Shown: in pieces, positions 62,630 to 64,000 of the stretch
How the letters are laid out: each line of letters opens with the position of its first letter
How positions within the stretch are numbered: the stretch's first letter is position 1
Source of the DNA: Dillenia suffruticosa
Taxonomy: Eukaryota > Streptophyta > Magnoliopsida > Dilleniales > Dilleniaceae
Length of the DNA: 64,000 nucleotides
NCBI GenBank assembly: GCA_033439265.1
Contig: JAVTVX010000008.1
Location: 3,100,001 to 3,164,000, forward strand
Reading direction: 5' to 3'
Translations under genes and position numbers: made by a program
The notes under the pieces: model-generated
What the model was told of the DNA's origin: nothing
The model's input: the letters and a program-made list of their open reading frames with translations, nothing else
Databases searched by the model: none

Positions 62630-63145
62630 GAGCCATATTAAGTGATAAAACTATAACTTTACTAAAGTGTCCGGAGATCAATGGTGTTGGCATAAACCAA
62701 GCCTAATTATTTCATGCTCCCTCACCCCTTGAACTAAGCTAGTCGTCCATTCTCTGTTTCTAATTGTCTGGACTTAGAGATAAGAAAACCCTAAAATATG
62801 AGAAATACATCGGGTTTTGTAACAGAACATTATGCATCAGCCGACGTCGTATGTTACGCTGTTCATAATATTTAAAAAACCCAAAAATCTGAAATTGACG
62901 TCAAATCTGAAATTGACATGATGGGGTAATCCCAACAAGTGCCCCAATTTCAAAGGTGAGATAAAATACTACGTTCTCTTCTTTTTCGTGTCCCCCACAA
63001 AATGCTTCGAATCAAGTTTACAATTTTAGGATTGTTTGATCTATCTGGTGTAGATTAATTGAAGCTAATCCCAGTCAAATTCTTTCCTTGATTGACTAGG
63101 GATTGTGCAGGTTTAGTTTCCTATAGAGAGAGAGAGAGGGGGGGT
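62630..63145 (+). repeat. WSD-cluster spacer module, unit 2
   Basis: Aligns with 63420-63965: CTAATTTGA, AACTTTA-TAAA-TGTCC-GAGAT, GATGTTGGC-TAAAC, GCTAAGCTAGTCGTC, then CGTCGTAT, GCCCCAATTTCAA-GGTGAG, TACGTTCTCTTCTT, and GGATTGTTTGAT. It ends in a GA plus poly-G tract (63125-63145) like unit 1. A tandem duplication containing a WSD 3' end separates units 2 and 3. Confidence 0.75.
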
Positions 63146-63188
63146 TTCAGAAATTGGGGCCCATAAATATGCAAGGTTGTGTACAAGG

Positions 63189-63285
63189 TAATGGTAGCTA
63201 AGGACATAATTCCCAATCCAAGATTTCTTGCCGAGTGCACTCATTCCTGGAAATGAAGGCTGCTGCCACAAAACTGCAATCCTAG
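63189..63285 (+). pseudogene. Broken last exon of a third WSD1-like gene
   Basis: Reads GTAGC-AAGGACATAATTCC, then AATTTCTTGC-like sequence and ends ATGAAGG-TGCTGCCACAAA-CTGCAATC-TAG, matching the final exon of both intact WSD genes (MVAKDIIPNPRFLAEC and the C-terminal MKAAATKLQS region). Relative to them it lacks about 7 bases after the GAGTGC codon region, which shifts the frame. No exons 1 to 5 lie upstream; spacer unit 2 is there instead. The homology continues into the 3' UTR (AAATCATGGAAAG). It is a truncated, frameshifted remnant of the tandem array. Confidence 0.85.
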
Positions 63286-63419
63286 ATTGCCTCATGATTG
63301 TAATCAAATCATGGAAAGCTATTTACCTTTTTAATATGGTTAATGTTAAGAAAAATGTGCAGTAGATCCAAATATCAAATAACTTTTTTTAAGCATTGCT
63401 AATAAGATTTTTACTTCCA

Positions 63420-63965
63420 ATGAAATCCCTAATTTGAATTATGTTCAAATAACTTTATTAAAATGTCCTGAGATGAAAGATGTTGGCCTAAACAAACCCT
63501 AATTATGTCATGCCCCTTTACCGTTTAAGCTAAGCTAGTCGTCTGTTCTCTATTTCTAATTTGCTACCCTTTTGTCTAGAGATCAAAGGGAGGACACAAA
63601 ATGGAAAATGAAAATGAAAAATCAGGTGGAGAATGTAAGATCCTTTTTACTGAATTGAGTTGGCTTATGATGAAAATGCAAGTGGACTCAATGGCTAAGT
63701 AGAAGTTCAAGAAACAGAGAGTAGAGAGAGAAGGAGAGTAGCAGGGAATTAGAGGTGAAAATCATTTGTTTGATGCCGTCGTATAATAATTCAGAAACCC
63801 TAGTATCTGAAGTTAATATCAAATGTACGAAGACAGATATCCCAACGAAATGCCCCAATTTCAATGGTGAGTTAAAATTCTACGTTCTCTTCTTCTTTTT
63901 CTTGTATCTTTTAAAATGGTTTGAAATCAATTTTTACAATTTTCGGATTGTTTGATGTATCTAGT
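63420..63965 (+). repeat. WSD-cluster spacer module, unit 3
   Basis: Third copy of the module that follows each WSD 3' end, closest to unit 2. It contains GCTAAGCTAGTCGTCTGTTC, GATGCCGTCGTATAATAA, a GCCCCAATTTCAATGGTGAG block that would serve as a splice donor, and TTTGATGTATCTAGTTCAAG. If the module is a WSD promoter/leader, another WSD gene may begin just beyond the window. Confidence 0.7.
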
Positions 63966-64000
63966 TCAAGCAAATCGCTGTAAATTCTTAGGTTCATTTA

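Overview
The window is nuclear DNA of a flowering plant, almost certainly a eudicot. It is AT-rich between genes, its genes carry GT-AG introns, it is full of (GA)n/(CT)n microsatellites, it holds an Au-type SINE, and every recognisable protein belongs to a plant or general eukaryotic family. I cannot name the species. Gene density is low: six protein genes plus one broken gene end. Exon borders below were placed by eye from splice signals, reading frame and family conservation.

Layout. 1-839 (+): the 3' end of a PI-PLC X-domain, probably GPI-anchored, protein. About 840-7280 is intergenic, with a SINE flanked by target-site duplications, a microRNA-like hairpin, a bZIP-type cis cluster, a long (GA)n tract and a 124-bp tandem repeat. 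7285-9702 (-): a ZHOUPI/bHLH95-type transcription factor. 9.7-15.4 kb is intergenic, with a three-copy tandem array and a second copy of the same SINE family. 15418-22460 (-), with a 5' UTR exon near 26.1 kb: an MBR1/MBR2-type RING-H2 E3 ligase. Its first intron holds an Au SINE with a G-rich expansion, and its second holds a 324-bp tandem duplication. 26.4-34.6 kb is an AT-rich desert with an old duplication of about 1.2 kb; one copy carries a SINE insertion with perfect target-site duplications. 34689-36008 (+): a PIF/Harbinger-derived ALP1-like protein in which all three expected catalytic acids are replaced. 39027-39458 (+): intronless 40S ribosomal protein S16 with a typical ribosomal-protein promoter. 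39.5-49 kb holds only degraded repeats. 49017-51978 and 57271-61892 (+): two intact tandem wax ester synthase/diacylglycerol acyltransferase (WSD1-like) genes. A broken last exon of a third copy lies at 63189-63285. A shared intergenic module recurs after each WSD 3' end.

How the genes relate. The main functional unit is the WSD cluster, which grew by unit duplication with the same six-exon structure each time. Intron 3 of the second gene has swollen from 130 bp to 2 kb and contains an inverted repeat. ZHOUPI homologues control endosperm breakdown and embryo cuticle formation and WSD enzymes make cuticular wax esters, but nothing in the sequence links the two loci. I see no clear evidence of a wholly new multi-gene system. 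The least explained signals are the hairpin at 2311-2393, the inverted repeat in the WSD intron, the dispersed SINE lineage, and the 28-bp alternating purine-pyrimidine tract at 27.67 kb.
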